From assembly GCA_937871685.1 (NCBI GenBank), contig CALMOL010000114.1:1-32526 (forward strand): 32,526 nucleotides of DNA, written 5' to 3'. The notes below the pieces were generated by a model, which was not told the DNA's origin, made no database searches, and saw only the letters and a program-made list of their open reading frames with translations. Position numbers and translations under genes: made by a program. Positions within the stretch are counted from its first letter, which is position 1; every line of letters begins with the position of its first letter. Origin of the DNA: an uncultured Verrucomicrobiota bacterium (GTDB lineage: Bacteria > Verrucomicrobiota > Verrucomicrobiia > Chthoniobacterales > SZAS-18). This document shows, piece by piece, positions 17,298 to 26,160 of this stretch.

Positions 17298-17522
17298 ATG
17301 ACCGCCCAGCTTGCTGAACTCAAGAAGCTCTCCGTCGCCGAACGCCTGCTGCTCGTCGAAGACCTCTGGGATAGCATCGCAGAGGATGGCTTCATGCCCG
17401 AGATTACTCCGGAGCTGGCGGCCGAGCTGGACCGCCGCTCGGCGGAGCTAGACGCCAACCCGGCCAACGTCTTCACGCTCGACGAGGTGATTGAACGGGC
17501 GCGCCGCGAATTTCATGGCTAA
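17298..17522 (+). CDS. Addiction-module antitoxin (unstable antitoxin, TIGR02574-type)
   Basis: A short acidic protein of 74 residues. The sequence LKKLSVAERLLLVEDLWDSI followed by an acidic linker and ELDRRSAELDANP matches the small putative addiction module component family (PF09720/TIGR02574), which pairs with ParE/RelE-like toxins. The C-terminal FTLDEVIERARREF is probably the helix that wraps the toxin. The start ATG lies 22 bases after nuoF, and the end overlaps the toxin start by eight bases, so the pair is translationally coupled. It may autoregulate, but no operator is obvious within the tight junction. It is embedded in the complex I operon and read in the same direction. Confidence 0.85.
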   Translation: MTAQLAELKKLSVAERLLLVEDLWDSIAEDGFMPEITPELAAELDRRSAELDANPANVFTLDEVIERARREFHG

Positions 17523-17820
17523 TGCCCTTGTCATTTCCGCCGCGGCCGCCGTCGATCTCGTATCGGCGATTAATTGGTATGAAGGGCAAGAACCCGGTCT
17601 CGGCGAGGCGTTCATCCGTGCTTTCCGCGCCTGTGCCGACGGCATCGTCCGCCACCCGGACCTGCACCCGGTCGTCCGGGGCAAGATCCGGCGGGCTCTG
17701 GTCCGCCGCTTCCCTTACCAAGTGTTCTACCGCGCCGAGGAATCGCGCGTGGTGGTGCTGACCGTCTTCCACTCTTCCCTGAATCCTACCCGTCTCCAGC
17801 GCCGCCTGCGTGGGAGTTGA
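17515..17820 (+). CDS. ParE/RelE-superfamily toxin
   Basis: A protein of 101 residues with the small-toxin pattern: an N-terminal helix pair (AAAAVDLVSAINWYEGQEPG, then LGEAFIRAFRA), a hydrophobic strand region, and the core RRFPYQVFYRAEESRVVVLTVFH (about 65-86) that is typical of the plasmid-stabilisation ParE/RelE family (PF05016). ParE proteins poison gyrase and RelE proteins cut mRNA on the ribosome; sequence alone does not separate them here, though partnership with a TIGR02574-type antitoxin is common for this branch. The start ATG lies within the antitoxin's last codons. The stop is 12 bases before nuoG, so toxin and complex I mRNA are probably shared. Confidence 0.85.
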   Translation: MANALVISAAAAVDLVSAINWYEGQEPGLGEAFIRAFRACADGIVRHPDLHPVVRGKIRRALVRRFPYQVFYRAEESRVVVLTVFHSSLNPTRLQRRLRGS

Positions 17821-17832
17821 CCGTCTTCTCGT

Positions 17833-19518
17833 ATGTCCGCAGATGTTGCCGCTCCCGCTGCTGTCCAGCCCGTCGTCGCCCCGCCGGGCATGGTGAACGT
17901 GCAGGTGGATGGCCGCTGGATCCAGGTTCCGAAGGGCACCCGCGCCATCGAGGCGTGCAAGCAGAACGGCTCCTTCGTCCCGCACTATTGCTATCACCCG
18001 AAGCTTTCCGCGCCGGGCAATTGCCGGATGTGCCTGATCGAGTTCGGCAGCCCGAAGATGGGACCGGACCGCAAGCCGATCTACGGCCCCGACGGCTATC
18101 CGGAGATCTCCTGGATTCCCCGCCCGCAGATCTGCTGCTCGACCGACGTGGCCGAGGGCGCGGCCTACCGCACGCAATCGCCCCTCGTGGACGAGTGCCG
18201 GCGCGGCGTGATGGAGTTCCTGCTCATCAATCACCCGCTCGACTGCACGATCTGCGACCAGGCGGGCGAGTGCCGCCTCCAGGAGTTCTCTATCGACTAC
18301 GGCAACGCCGGCTCGCGCTTCATCGAGGAGAAGGTCAAGAAGCCCAAGCGCGTCGAGCTCGGGCCGCGCGTCACGCTGGACGACGAGCGCTGCATCATGT
18401 GCTCGCGCTGCATCCGCTTCTCGAAGGAGATCGCGCACGACGACGTGCTGGGCTTCACCGAGCGCGGATCGCACACCACGCTCTCGTGCTTCCCGGGCAA
18501 GAAGCTGGAGAACAACTACTCGCTCAACACGGTGGACATCTGCCCGGTGGGCGCGCTCACCTCGACGGACTTCCGCTTCAAGATGCGGGTGTGGTTCCTC
18601 AAGGAAACCAAGTCCATCTGCACGAGCTGCGGCACCGGCTGCAACACCGAGATCGGCTCCCGCGAGGGCAAGGTCTATCGCCAGACGCCGCGCGACAACG
18701 AGGCCGTCAACCAGTGCTGGATGTGCGACTACGGCCGCCTGAACTTCCACTTCCTCCACGACGAGCGCCGGATGACATCCGCGCTCGTCCGCGACGCCGA
18801 GGGCACCCCGCAGCCGCAGCCGCTTGCCAAGGCCATCGCCGCCGCGGCGAATCTTCTGCGCCAGTTCAAGCCATCCGAGATCGCCGTGATTGCCTCCGCG
18901 CGGCAGACCAACGAGGAGCTGTTCCTCACCGCCAAGCTGATCCGTCTCCTCGGCGCGCCGCTCTTCGACATCGTGGGCAGGCACCAGCACGCCGATGGCA
19001 TCCTCGTGTCGGACGACGGCAACCCGAACACGCGCGGCGCGCAGCTGATGAAGGTGTCCGCCGAACATCCCGGCTCCTTCGTCCCGATCATCGTCGGCAA
19101 GGTGAACGACGGCGCGATCAAGGCTCTCGTTTGCCTTTCCGAGGACGCCGTCGAGTTCGGCGCGAAGCCCGCCGCGCTGGCGAAGCTCGGCGCGCTCGTC
19201 ACGGTCAACCTTCAGTCGAACGCGACCACCGCGGCCGCCCACGTTGCGCTGCCGGGCGCGGGCTTCGCCGAGAAGCGCGGCTCGATGATCAACGTCAAGG
19301 GTCGCCTCCAGCGCCTCAACCGTGCCGTCCAACCGCCCGCCGGTGCAGCCGACGATTGGGAAATCCTGCGCGACCTCCTCGCCGCCCTCGGCGGTGGCAA
19401 CGGCTTGTATTCCATCGAGGACGTCTTCAAGCGCATGGCCGCCGAGGTGCCCGCGTTTGCCGGCCTGAGCCTGTCAAAAATCGGCGACCTCGGAGTGCCC
19501 CTGGAGGGGAAGATTTAA
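17833..19518 (+). CDS. nuoG: NADH-quinone oxidoreductase subunit G (complex I), short form
   Basis: The 75-kDa-type iron-sulphur subunit. Cluster ligands are all visible. N1b: C53, C64 and C67 (GNCRMC) plus C101 or C102. N5: H134, C138, C141 and C147. N4: C187, C190, C193 and C237. A further motif C263-x2-C266-x3-C270-x27-C298 fits the extra N7 cluster found in some bacteria. The protein has only 561 residues, while E. coli NuoG has about 910: the molybdopterin-oxidoreductase-like part after residue ~300 is reduced to ~260 residues, but is intact to its stop with no sign of frameshift. The N-terminus has a 20-residue Ala/Pro/Val extension. The gene follows the toxin gene after 12 bases and is separated from nuoH by a palindromic repeat. 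Confidence 0.94.
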   Translation: MSADVAAPAAVQPVVAPPGMVNVQVDGRWIQVPKGTRAIEACKQNGSFVPHYCYHPKLSAPGNCRMCLIEFGSPKMGPDRKPIYGPDGYPEISWIPRPQICCSTDVAEGAAYRTQSPLVDECRRGVMEFLLINHPLDCTICDQAGECRLQEFSIDYGNAGSRFIEEKVKKPKRVELGPRVTLDDERCIMCSRCIRFSKEIAHDDVLGFTERGSHTTLSCFPGKKLENNYSLNTVDICPVGALTSTDFRFKMRVWFLKETKSICTSCGTGCNTEIGSREGKVYRQTPRDNEAVNQCWMCDYGRLNFHFLHDERRMTSALVRDAEGTPQPQPLAKAIAAAANLLRQFKPSEIAVIASARQTNEELFLTAKLIRLLGAPLFDIVGRHQHADGILVSDDGNPNTRGAQLMKVSAEHPGSFVPIIVGKVNDGAIKALVCLSEDAVEFGAKPAALAKLGALVTVNLQSNATTAAAHVALPGAGFAEKRGSMINVKGRLQRLNRAVQPPAGAADDWEILRDLLAALGGGNGLYSIEDVFKRMAAEVPAFAGLSLSKIGDLGVPLEGKI

Positions 19519-19680
19519 GCCGCAAGCTCCAAGCCTCAAGGAAACTCGAAAAAGAAGAAAGCCCGAAAACCCGAAGCGAAATCAATCAAGCGAAGCTCAC
19601 GCTTTCTTTGCTCGAACGCCATCCCCCCGCCTTTTCTTCCTTCCTCCCTTCCGCCTTGCTTGAAGCCTGAAGCTTGATGC
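19519..19680. repeat. Palindromic repeat, CAAGCTTCAAG family, copy 1 (nuoG-nuoH junction)
   Basis: The left arm GCCGCAAGCTCCAAGCCTCA (from 19519) pairs imperfectly with the right arm TTGCTTGAAGCCTGAAGCTT (19656 onward). About 110 bases lie between, purine-rich first and then pyrimidine-rich (CTTTTCTTCCTTCCTCCC), so the stem may extend further. A smaller hairpin (AAGCG...CGCTT) sits inside. This copy is the most diverged of three. Confidence 0.7.
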
Positions 19681-19705
19681 TTTCGGATTTTCTTCCTGTC
19701 CTCCC

Positions 19706-20887
19706 GTGCCCGACTTCATCCAGCCCTGGCTCTTTCTCCTGCCGATCATCATCAAGGTGGTCGTCGTCTTCGCGGTCGTGATGGGCCTCGTGGCGTATGC
19801 GTCGCTCGCGGAGCGAAAAGTCTCGGCCTTCATCCAGGACCGCGTCGGCCCGAACCGCGTCGGCCTCCCGCTCACGCTGCTCGGCTTCAAGAAGGATCTC
19901 GCCATCGGCGGCCTTTTCCAGCCGCTGGCCGACGGGTTGAAGTTCCTGCTCAAGGAGGACCTCACGCCGGGGCACGTGAAGCCGTTCTACTACTGGCTCG
20001 CGCCCGCGCTGACCGTCGTGCCGGCGTTGCTCACCATCGCGGCGGTGCCGTTTGGGTCCACGCTCTTCGGCTACAAGATGGTCGTGGCCGACATCAACGT
20101 GGGCTTCCTGTTCGTGTTCGCCATCGCCTCGGTCGGCGTCTATGGAATCGTGATGGCCGGCTGGTCGTCGAACTCGAAGTATTCCTTCCTCGGCGGCGTG
20201 CGCTCCTCGGCGCAGATGATCTCCTACGAGCTCTCGATGGGCCTCTCGCTCGTGCCGCTCCTGCTCGTGATGGGCGAGTTGAACCTCGGCAAGATCGTCG
20301 AATACCAGGCGTGGCACGGATGGACCCTCCTGCCCTTCACCGACCTGCGCATCCAGTGGTCCCCGCACTGGGAAATCTCCGGCCTCAACTGGCGCGAGAT
20401 CCTGCTGTGGATCCCGATGCTGATCTCGTTCGTGATCTTCACCACGGCCGTGTTCGCCGAGACGAACCGCGCGCCCTTCGACCTGCCGGAGTCCGAGACC
20501 GAGCTGGTGGGCGGCTACCACACGGAATACTCCTCGATGAAGTTCGCCTGCTTCTTCATGGGCGAATACGCCGCCATGATCACCGGCTGCGCGCTCATCA
20601 CCACGCTGTTTCTCGGCGGCTGGCACCTCCCGATCCCGATTATTCACGACGGCGCGTTCTCCCTCCAGACGCGCACGGGCGACCACGGCACCCTCTGGGG
20701 CATCCTGAACATCCTCACCTTCCTCGGGAAGGTGATCTTCCTGGTGATCTTCTTCATGTTCGTGCGCTGGACGCTGCCGCGCTTTCGCTACGACCAGCTC
20801 ATGCGCCTGGGCTGGGTGTGGTTCTTCGAGATCGCCCTCGCCAACATCGTCCTCGTCGCGGTTCTCCTCGCCTTTTTCCCGAAGTAA
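19706..20887 (+). CDS. nuoH: NADH-quinone oxidoreductase subunit H (complex I)
   Basis: A membrane subunit of 393 residues with about eight or nine hydrophobic segments. It sits at the junction of peripheral and membrane arms and forms part of the quinone channel. Conserved stretches include AERKVSAFIQDRVGPNRVG, LADGLKFLLKED, ETNRAPFDLPESETELVGG and YHTEYSSMKF, whose acidic residues belong to the proton path near the quinone site. A loop (LNLGKIVEYQAWHGWTLLPF and on to WREI) is longer than in E. coli. The start is GTG (MPDFIQPWLF), which I accept because it begins the first membrane segment and no ATG is nearby. nuoI follows four bases after the stop. Confidence 0.95.
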   Translation: MPDFIQPWLFLLPIIIKVVVVFAVVMGLVAYASLAERKVSAFIQDRVGPNRVGLPLTLLGFKKDLAIGGLFQPLADGLKFLLKEDLTPGHVKPFYYWLAPALTVVPALLTIAAVPFGSTLFGYKMVVADINVGFLFVFAIASVGVYGIVMAGWSSNSKYSFLGGVRSSAQMISYELSMGLSLVPLLLVMGELNLGKIVEYQAWHGWTLLPFTDLRIQWSPHWEISGLNWREILLWIPMLISFVIFTTAVFAETNRAPFDLPESETELVGGYHTEYSSMKFACFFMGEYAAMITGCALITTLFLGGWHLPIPIIHDGAFSLQTRTGDHGTLWGILNILTFLGKVIFLVIFFMFVRWTLPRFRYDQLMRLGWVWFFEIALANIVLVAVLLAFFPK

Positions 20888-20891
20888 CCCC

Positions 20892-21422
20892 ATGGCCATC
20901 ACCGTTCCCCGCCCCGACCTCTCGGCCGCCGAGAAGACCTATCTTCCGGCCCTCTGGGAAGGATTGAAGGTCACCGCCCGCCACTTCAAGAACAACCTCT
21001 TCGGCAAGGGCAAGGTCACGATGGAGTATCCCGAGGAGCGCTGGGACTCGCACCTGCCGGAATACTACCGCGGCGTCCCCGCCCTCGTCACCGACGAGCA
21101 CGGCAAGGACCGCTGCGTGTCGTGCCAGCTCTGCGAGTTCATCTGCCCGCCGCGCGCGATCACGATCACGCCGGGCGAGATCCCGCCGGGCGACACCTTC
21201 GCCAAGACCGAGAAGCGCCCGCAGGAGTTCAAGATCGACATGATCCGCTGCATCTACTGCGGGATGTGCGAGGAAGTCTGCCCCGAGCAAGCCATCTTCC
21301 TGCAGAAGGACTACCTCGTGGTCGGCACCCGCCGCGAGGACATGGTCCACGACAAGCAGAAGCTCTACGAGATCGGCGGCCTCAAGACCGGCCTCGTCAA
21401 CAAGTGGGACGAGAAGAAGTAA
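20892..21422 (+). CDS. nuoI: NADH-quinone oxidoreductase subunit I (complex I)
   Basis: The ferredoxin-like 23-kDa-type subunit of 176 residues. It carries clusters N6a and N6b, which conduct electrons towards N2 and quinone. Two classical motifs are present: C75-x2-C78-x2-C81-x3-C85 (CVSCQLCEFICP) and C120-x2-C123-x2-C126-x3-C130 (CIYCGMCEEVCP). The N-terminal amphipathic part (YLPALWEGLKVTARHFKNNL) anchors it to the membrane arm, and TMEYPEERW is a typical family segment. It is tightly coupled to nuoH. A palindromic repeat follows the stop. Confidence 0.96.
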   Translation: MAITVPRPDLSAAEKTYLPALWEGLKVTARHFKNNLFGKGKVTMEYPEERWDSHLPEYYRGVPALVTDEHGKDRCVSCQLCEFICPPRAITITPGEIPPGDTFAKTEKRPQEFKIDMIRCIYCGMCEEVCPEQAIFLQKDYLVVGTRREDMVHDKQKLYEIGGLKTGLVNKWDEKK

Positions 21423-21433
21423 TCCCGAATTTC

Positions 21434-21559
21434 ACCACGGAGGACACAGAGATCACCGAGGCCCGACCAGAAAACTTTTGCCGATGATCTCCGCGCCGGT
21501 CCCCACCCCACCTTTCTCCTTCCTCATCTGCCCTCTGTGATCTCTGTGTCCTCTGTGGT
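21434..21559. repeat. Palindromic repeat, CACAGAG family, copy 2 (nuoI-nuoJ junction)
   Basis: The left arm (21434-21456) contains CCACGGAGGACACAGAGATC. The right arm (21537-21559) contains GATCTCTGTGTCCTCTGTGG. Apart from one mismatch the arms are perfectly complementary over 22 bases. About 80 bases lie between them, partly pyrimidine-rich. It fills the gap up to just before nuoJ. Confidence 0.85.
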
Positions 21560-21573
21560 TTAATTTTCGGCGA

Positions 21574-22074
21574 ATGTCCCCCGCGCTTTTCTGGTTCTTC
21601 TCCCTCATGATGATCGCCTTCGCGATCCTCGTGGTGGTGAAGCGCAATCCGGTCGCCTCGGCGCTCTCGCTCGTGGTCTCGTTCATCGGGCTGGCGGCGC
21701 TCTTCGTCTCGCTGGACGCCTACTTCATCGGCACGATCCAGATCCTCGTGTATGCCGGCGCGGTGATGGTGCTCTTCCTGTTCATCATCATGCTGCTCGA
21801 CCTCAAGGCGGAGGAAAAGCGCGTCGTGACCGCCGCGCCCCTGATCGGCGGGATCGTGGTGGGCTTCACCTTCCTCACGCTGCTCATCCGCGTGCTCGCC
21901 GGGAACGCGAACGGAAAGCTGCCGATGCCCGCCCTTCCCGGACCGGTGGACGACGTGAAGCGCGTCGGCGAGCTGCTCTTTTCCCAATACAACCTGCCGC
22001 TCCAGATCATCGGCACGCTGCTGCTCGTCGCCACGGTGGGCGTGGTGGTCCTGTCCAAGCGCGAGTTGAAATAA
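21574..22074 (+). CDS. nuoJ: NADH-quinone oxidoreductase subunit J (complex I)
   Basis: A small membrane subunit of 166 residues with five predicted hydrophobic helices. Family landmarks are the N-terminal ALFWFFSLMMIAFAILVVVK, NPVASALSLVVSFIGLAALF, and the conserved QILVYAGAVMVLFLFIIMLL, which contains the pi-bulge helix important for coupling. The C-terminus has QIIGTLLLVATVGVVVLSKR. It belongs to the antiporter-like membrane arm next to NuoH and NuoK. The gene is followed by nuoK after 22 bases. Confidence 0.95.
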   Translation: MSPALFWFFSLMMIAFAILVVVKRNPVASALSLVVSFIGLAALFVSLDAYFIGTIQILVYAGAVMVLFLFIIMLLDLKAEEKRVVTAAPLIGGIVVGFTFLTLLIRVLAGNANGKLPMPALPGPVDDVKRVGELLFSQYNLPLQIIGTLLLVATVGVVVLSKRELK

Positions 22075-22096
22075 GCCTTCCCTCCCCTGCCCTCGG

Positions 22097-22423
22097 ATGT
22101 CCGCGATTACCCTGAACGATTACCTGCTGGTCTCCGGCATCCTCTTCGCCGTGGGCCTGTTCGGCGTGCTCGTGCGCCGCAACATCATCGTGATCTACAT
22201 GTGCCTGGAGATCATGCTGAACGCGGCCAACCTCGCGCTCGTCGCCTTCTCGCGCTTCCACGTCGCGCCGGACGGGATGCCCGACTACCACGGCCAGGCG
22301 CTGGTCTTCTTCATCATCACCGTGGCCGCTGCCGAGGTGGCCGTGGGCCTGGCGATCATCGTGGCGCTCTACCGCACCCGCCAGACCACGCAGATCGACG
22401 AGATCAACAAGCTCCAGTATTGA
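22097..22423 (+). CDS. nuoK: NADH-quinone oxidoreductase subunit K (complex I)
   Basis: A membrane subunit of 108 residues with three helices, homologous to MrpC. The conserved buried glutamates of the proton path are E38 in YMCLEIMLNAANL and E80 in VAAAEVAVGLAI. Their spacing is 42 residues, against 36 in E. coli, because of a slightly longer loop (HVAPDGMPDYHGQ). The first helix is YLLVSGILFAVGLFGVLVRR. A palindromic repeat of the CAAGCTTCAAG family separates the gene from nuoL. Confidence 0.96.
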   Translation: MSAITLNDYLLVSGILFAVGLFGVLVRRNIIVIYMCLEIMLNAANLALVAFSRFHVAPDGMPDYHGQALVFFIITVAAAEVAVGLAIIVALYRTRQTTQIDEINKLQY

Positions 22424-22428
22424 CCGAA

Positions 22429-22564
22429 GGCTTCAAGCACCAAGCACCAAGCTTCAAGGAATTGCGCTCCGCGCCCGAGTCCAACCCGCCCCACCCCGCC
22501 ACTTTTCGCAAACTTTCGGCCTTTCCTCTCTTTCTGCCTTCCTTGAAGCCTGAAGCTTGAGGCT
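22429..22564. repeat. Palindromic repeat, CAAGCTTCAAG family, copy 2 (nuoK-nuoL junction)
   Basis: The left arm (22429-22461) contains GCACCAAGCTTCAAGGAA. The right arm (22539-22564) contains TTCCTTGAAGCCTGAAGCTT. The intervening ~77 bases are pyrimidine-rich towards the right (CTTTCCTCTCTTTCTGCC), as in the other copies. Confidence 0.75.
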
Positions 22565-22582
22565 CTCAGCTCTTTCCTTTCG

Positions 22583-24439
<1,857 letters not shown>

Positions 24440-24454
24440 CAACCCTTCCGCGAA

Positions 24455-26008
24455 ATGGCGCTTTATCTTCTCATCCTCCTGCCGCTGCTCGGCGCGGTGC
24501 TCGCGCTGCTGGGCGTCGCGCCGCGGAAAGTGTCGCTCCTCGCGTCGCTGGCCACGCTCGGCCTCGGGCTGGTCCTCCTCCTCGGCTACAACCCTCGCCT
24601 CGCCGACCCGCTCTCGGCCCCGTCGGCGGCGCAATTCCAGTATGTCGCCGACCTGCCCGTGGTGCCCTCCATCGGCCTCGGCCTCAAGGTCGGCGTGGAC
24701 GGCCTCGGCCTGATGATGGTGGTGCTCGCGGGCCTGGTCTCGCTCTGCGCCGTGCAGGTGGCTCCGGCCGAGCGCGAGGAGGACGGCGCGTATTTCGCCT
24801 GCCTCCTCTTCATCACCGCGGGCTGCGTCGGCGCGTTCGTCTCGCTCGACCTCTTCTTCTTCTACGCCTTCCACGAGCTGGCGTTGATCCCGACCTTTTT
24901 GCTCATCGGCATCTGGGGCCACGGCGAGCGCGTCGCGGCGGCGTGGAAGATCACCATCTACCTGGCGCTCGGCTCCTTCATCCTGCTGATCGGACTGCTC
25001 TGGCTCTACCTGTCGTTCCCGGCCGAGGTGCGCACCTTCGACCTGCTCAAGCTCTACCAGTTCGCCGAGCGCGGGGCGCTCGAAGGCGCGCCGCAAAAGG
25101 AAATCTTCCTCGTCCTCCTTGCTGGCTTCGGCGTGCTGATCTCGCTCTTCCCGTTCCACACCTGGGCGCCGCAGGGCTACGCCGCCGCGCCCACCCCGGC
25201 CGCGATGCTCCACGCCGGCGTGCTCAAAAAGTTCGGTCTCTTCGGCCTCCTGCGCGTGGCGTATCCCCTCCTCCCCGAGGGCGCGCGGGAAGCCACGGGC
25301 ATCCTCGTCGTCCTGCTCATCGGGAACCTCCTGTGGGTCGGCCTCGCCGCGATCGCCCAGCGCTCGCTCGACTCGCTGCTCGGCTACTCCAGCGTGATGC
25401 ACATGGGCTACGCGTTCCTCGGCCTGGCGAGCCTCTCGCCCATCGGCCAGAGCGGCACCGCCCTGCTCCTGTTCGCGCACGGCCTCTCGGTCGCGGCGCT
25501 CTTCGCCATCATGGGCGAGGTGCGCGACCGCACCGGCACCACGCGGCTCGACGAGCTCGGCGGCCTCGCCCAGCGGATGCCCTTTCTCTCGGTGTGCTTC
25601 GGGTTCGCGATGTTCGCCTCCATCGGCCTGCCGGGCTTCGCCAATTTCGTTTCCGAGCTGCTCGTGTTCTTCGGCGCCTTCGGCGTCGATGGCGTCCATG
25701 TCGGCAAGCGCATGGCTGGCGACGGCCTCTGGATCATCTTCTCGCCGCTCCAGGTCGGCGTCATCGCCGGCCTGTGGGGCGTGGTCATCTCCGCCGTTTA
25801 CATGCTGCGCGCCTACCGCCGCATTTTCTGGGGCGTGCTGCCCGATGCCCTGCGCGAGCAAACCGATCCCCCCCTCGCCGCGCGCTGGCCCTACGCACTG
25901 CTGATCGTCGGGCTGATGGCGATCGGGTTCTGGCCGCGCCTGCTCCTCGACGTGATCAAGCCGGGCCTCGGCGTGCAACCCACCCCGGCTGCCCAGGCGG
26001 GCAGATGA
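24455..26008 (+). CDS. nuoM: NADH-quinone oxidoreductase subunit M (complex I)
   Basis: An antiporter-like proton-pumping subunit of 517 residues. FFYAFHELALIPTFLLIGIW carries the conserved glutamate. ISLFPFHTWAPQGYAAAPTP, AMLHAGVLKKFGLFGLLR and GYSSVMHMGYAFLGLASL are typical NuoM segments with the key lysine and histidine residues. The N-terminus lies in a hydrophobic helix (ALYLLILLPLLGAVLALLGV). The end is a Pro/Ala-rich tail (QPTPAAQAGR). A nearly perfect palindromic repeat begins six bases after the stop. Confidence 0.96.
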   Translation: MALYLLILLPLLGAVLALLGVAPRKVSLLASLATLGLGLVLLLGYNPRLADPLSAPSAAQFQYVADLPVVPSIGLGLKVGVDGLGLMMVVLAGLVSLCAVQVAPAEREEDGAYFACLLFITAGCVGAFVSLDLFFFYAFHELALIPTFLLIGIWGHGERVAAAWKITIYLALGSFILLIGLLWLYLSFPAEVRTFDLLKLYQFAERGALEGAPQKEIFLVLLAGFGVLISLFPFHTWAPQGYAAAPTPAAMLHAGVLKKFGLFGLLRVAYPLLPEGAREATGILVVLLIGNLLWVGLAAIAQRSLDSLLGYSSVMHMGYAFLGLASLSPIGQSGTALLLFAHGLSVAALFAIMGEVRDRTGTTRLDELGGLAQRMPFLSVCFGFAMFASIGLPGFANFVSELLVFFGAFGVDGVHVGKRMAGDGLWIIFSPLQVGVIAGLWGVVISAVYMLRAYRRIFWGVLPDALREQTDPPLAARWPYALLIVGLMAIGFWPRLLLDVIKPGLGVQPTPAAQAGR

Positions 26009-26013
26009 AAAGA

Positions 26014-26150
26014 TCCAAGCTTCAAGCCTCAAGTTTCAAGGAAGGCCCGAAACCCCGTAAAATCTCAAGGCGACCCGTCCCGCGCTTTTCTTCCTTGGCC
26101 TCGCTTCTCCCTTTCCGTCCTTCCTTGAAGCTTGAGGCTTGAAGCTTGGA
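26014..26150. repeat. Palindromic repeat, CAAGCTTCAAG family, copy 3 (nuoM-nuoN junction)
   Basis: The left arm (26014-26045) begins TCCAAGCTTCAAGCCTCAAG. The right arm (26119-26150) ends CTTGAGGCTTGAAGCTTGGA. The two are complementary at all but one of 32 positions, the best conserved copy of the family in the window. About 73 bases lie between. The right arm ends ten bases before the nuoN ATG. Confidence 0.9.
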
Positions 26151-26160
26151 CCCTTCCTGC

